The notes under the pieces were generated by a model that worked only from the letters and a program-made list of their open reading frames with translations, was not told where the DNA came from and ran no database searches. Shown here piece by piece: positions 61,372-64,000 of a stretch of 64,000 nt of DNA (positions within the stretch are counted from its first letter, which is position 1; each line of letters opens with the position of its first letter). The stretch lies in the NCBI GenBank assembly GCA_965153455.1, contig OZ234494.1, forward strand, positions 19,654,001 to 19,718,000, read 5' to 3'. Position numbers and translations under genes: made by a program. This DNA is from Sphagnum compactum. Taxonomy: Eukaryota > Bryophyta > Sphagnopsida > Sphagnales.

Positions 61372-61479
61372 GAAACTATGTGTGGGTATTGCCCTTTGGG
61401 AAATTAACTTTTTGACCTCAAAGTGCGGGTATTGCATACAATTAACATTTCTACTATATATTATGGAACATTGTGTTAG

Positions 61480-62110
61480 TATTACACCATAAAGAGTGAA
61501 GATTAGGTTTCATTACATGGGTATTGCATTGTGAGGATTTATCCAATGTGTATTAAGAACACATAATGCAAGTAATGCAAAATTCACAATTGGAATTTAG
61601 GCCATGTAATGCAAGTATTGCCAATGGATTTTGTAACAAGTGTATATAAAGAGGATTAATGATAGCTATTGTTATTACCACAATGTAGGTTAATTCCCTA
61701 AATGTGGGTATTGCATCATGGGATTTTTCCAGTTTCTATTAACTACACATTAGGGGGTATTGCACATGTCACAATACAAGCTTATGTAATGTAATGCATG
61801 TATTACCAATGGAACTTGTGCCTAGTATATATAAAGAGGATTAAGTGCAGGTATTGTTATTCCTTTAGTGTAGGTAAACTCCTTTAACCGGGGTATTGTG
61901 GTTAGTGGATTTTTCTAGTTTGTATTAAATACGTAGAATTGGGGTAATGCGCATGTGATGATAGGAGGTTACACATGTAATGCATGTATTGTGAATGGAG
62001 CTTGTAATCATTACACATATAGAGGATTAAATACATGTATTGGTGTTAAAACAATGTAGGCAAAGTCTTTTATTGTGGGCATTGTTGTTAGAGGATTTTT
62101 TTTTTGGTAT
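61480..62110. repeat. ~185-196-bp tandem repeat, at least three units
   Basis: The marker TATAAAGAGGATTAA (or ATATAGAGGATTAA) gives GAGG at 61651, 61836 and 62032. Each unit also holds GGTATTG blocks, TTTTTC(C/T)AGTTT and ATGTAATGCATGTATT. Confidence 0.8.
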
Positions 62111-62164
62111 GAAGTAAACAACATGGGGGTATCGAACATATCATAGTATAGATTTAAGATTTCT

Positions 62165-62540
62165 GGGAATCCCATATGTAGTTACTATAGTACAAGCTAA
62201 AGGGCCTTTACTTTAAGTGAACCGTGTTTTGTATGACCTAACCATATGCATGTATTGTGTTTTGGGAGACATAATTAGTTTAGGCCACGTTATGTGGCAA
62301 AAGGTCATTTTTTAGGTATTATGTATGCATGTATTACAATACAAGAGGGGCCCTTCCTTTAAGTGAACCATATATTTTATACCTTAACCATATATAGATA
62401 TTGTGTTTTGGGATATATAATTGGTTTAGGCCACATTATGTGGCCAAGGGGTCATATAAAAAATATATTCTATCTAGCTATTGTAGTACAAGAAGGGCTT
62501 TTCCTTTAAGTGAACCACACCCTTAGCCACATGCAAATAT
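62165..62540. repeat. ~147-bp tandem repeat, three units
   Basis: CTTTAAGTGAACC starts at 62211, 62357 and 62504. Units share ATATTGTGTTTTGGGA and GGCCAC(A/G)TTATGTGGC; the latter is a palindrome. Confidence 0.85.
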
Positions 62541-62879
62541 TGTTTTTTGGGAGTTATTGCACAAGGTGTTCTTTGAAAATAATTACCATTAATACATTAA
62601 AAAACAATTAAATATATTAAGATTGATATTTGGCATGAGATTTTGAATATTTAATTATGATATTCAACCTTTCATTTGAATTAAAAGGATTCCAGAAATG
62701 CAAAGAAAAACGAATCATTTTTCTTTAAGATTTTAATAATATTTAAAATAAGTTGCACTTGGTGTAATGTCCAATGATGTTATTATCGTAAAATCAAATC
62801 AAACCTTAAAATTCTCTTAATTTCCATATTATATATACATGAATTATTTTTTTATTTGAAAATATAAAAAGGATATTCA

Positions 62880-63100
62880 AATATTTATAATAATGATGAT
62901 AAAGCCTGTCATGGAAATTTTCCATTTTCTATTTGAAAATTTTCTATTTCCACTTCTTAAAAAACATAAAAAATTTCCAAATATTTATAACAACCGTGAT
63001 AAAGCCTATCATGGAGCTTTTCCATTTTTAATTTGAAACACTTCTATTTTTGCTCGAAGGAAAAGAAAGGGATTTAAAAATATTTATAACAGTCATGATA
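62880..63100. repeat. ~100-bp tandem repeat
   Basis: ATATTTATAA followed by ...GATAAAGCCT(G/A)TCATGG starts near 62881 and 62980; a third, partial unit starts near 63078. Confidence 0.7.
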
Positions 63101-63109
63101 TTAAGTAAT

Positions 63110-63880
63110 TGTTACTTGGAAATCTATCATTGAAGATCAATTTCAATATATGAATTTTGTTGTTATATATGCAAATTAATTCAAGATACGACACATGCAT
63201 CACATTATCATATTTAAATAATTGTTATTTGGAAATCTCACATTGAAGATCAATCTCAATATATGAATTTTTTTGTTATATATGTAAATTAATTCAAGGA
63301 ATGACAAGCCCAACACACTATCGTATTTAAATATTCATTTATTGAAACTTATGAATTAAGTATTGGAAATTTTGCCTTGATGATCAATTTAAATATATTT
63401 AATTTTGATTATATTGAAAAAATTAATCCAAGGAACAACACACCCAATGCACTACCATTATTCTTTAATTTAAAAATGTGAATCAAGTATTAAAAATCTC
63501 GCCCTGAAGATCAATCTCAATTTTTTAATTTTTAAAATATTAATGATTTAGAAATTAAAGAATTTGAGATTGATCTTTAAGGCAAGATTTCTAATACTTA
63601 ATTCATCACACTTTTATTTTAATGAATATGTTAGTGCCTTGGGCGTGTCATTCCTTGGATTCTTTTTTCCAATATAACAAGTTTAAACACATTCAAATTG
63701 ATCTTTAAGGTGAAATTTCTAATATTTAATTCACAATTTTCAATTATTAATTATTAAAATATGGAGTACATTGAATGTGTCAATCCTTGGATTAATTCTT
63801 CCAGTAGATTGAAATTGATTTTCAAGACAATATTTCCTTGGATTAAATTTTCCAACATACTAAAATCCACAATTTTGAAA
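63110..63880. repeat. Tandem repeats arranged as a large imperfect palindrome
   Basis: Units containing GAAGATCAAT(T/C)TCAAT and AATTAAT(T/C)CAAGGAA run forward at 63110-63520 and reversed at 63560-63860. The central arms 63487-63520 and 63564-63597 match at 30 of 34 inverted positions, and further matches (CCAAGGAACAACACACCC against GGGCGTGTCATTCCTTGG) extend outward. Confidence 0.85.
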
Positions 63881-64000
63881 TTAATAATTATTCATGTCAT
63901 GCCTTGAATAAATTTCCATATATAATAAAAGAAATCATAGATTGAAATGAACTTCAGTGCAAGATGTCCAAAAAATCTCAATCTTACATTTGCATTAAAA

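Noticed and set aside
1-64000. CRISPR arrays, operons, ribosome binding sites or bacterial-type systems
   Set aside because: Introns, plastid-targeted nuclear genes and plant transposons show a plant nuclear genome; no repeat has a CRISPR-like spacer pattern.
1-64000. tRNA and rRNA genes
   Set aside because: No cloverleaf with A and B boxes or rRNA-like segment was recognised by eye; a covariance-model scan would be decisive.

Overview
This is A+T-rich nuclear DNA from a land plant. Genes are sparse: only three convincing protein-coding genes occur in 64 kb. They are an AP2/ERF transcription factor (9349-10068, minus), a plastid-type DUF3727 protein (49071-50225, plus) and a four-exon DAC/DUF3007 thylakoid protein (57388-58854, minus). 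The rest is mostly old, broken and nested transposable elements. Large TE-filled spaces, LINE, hAT, PIF/Harbinger and solo-LTR relics, and long transposon-derived intergenic stretches suggest a plant with a large genome, quite possibly a non-flowering one. That placement is inference; no species is claimed.

Layout. 1-2735: a LINE reverse-transcriptase relic (minus), broken by a solo LTR at 1621-2533 with a perfect 5-bp target duplication and bounded by a second LTR of the same family (1-449). 2736-8530: no gene seen. 8535-11150: the ERF gene, with a triplicated ~210-bp repeat on its 3' side and a triplicated ~140-bp repeat in its 5' leader, then a GC-rich promoter with two G-boxes. 11150-20850: intergenic, with two of three copies of a ~320-bp MITE-like repeat (the third is at 28032). 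20854-22554: a TIR element split by a solo LTR; an unsplit copy lies at 43267-44034. 22593-24075: a putative LTR and a Harbinger fragment. 27300-29260: a GC-richer island with a possible orphan exon and a striking 95-nt foldback. 29644-34004: a full-length hAT element with a decayed transposase. 37270-38300: a Harbinger transposase relic. 39065-40740: two hAT-type elements abutting at a shared target duplication. 41945-43140: a second LINE relic (RNase H plus C-terminal Cys/His region). 48860-50225: the DUF3727 gene with overlapping hairpins upstream. 55597-55919 and 56316-56661: two small TIR elements. 57388-59440: the DAC gene and its microsatellite-rich upstream region. 61300-63880: several tandem-repeat families ending in a large imperfect palindrome.

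The two housekeeping genes are both nuclear genes for plastid proteins of cyanobacterial ancestry. DAC is known to be needed for cytochrome b6f accumulation; the role of DUF3727 is unknown. The ERF gene is a likely stress-type regulator. Nothing shows the three work together. The most notable structural findings are the empty-site pair for a solo LTR, the hAT elements with exact 8-bp duplications next to TAGG-rich tracts, the GC-AG intron in DAC, the repeat triplets flanking the ERF gene and the miRNA-precursor-like hairpin.
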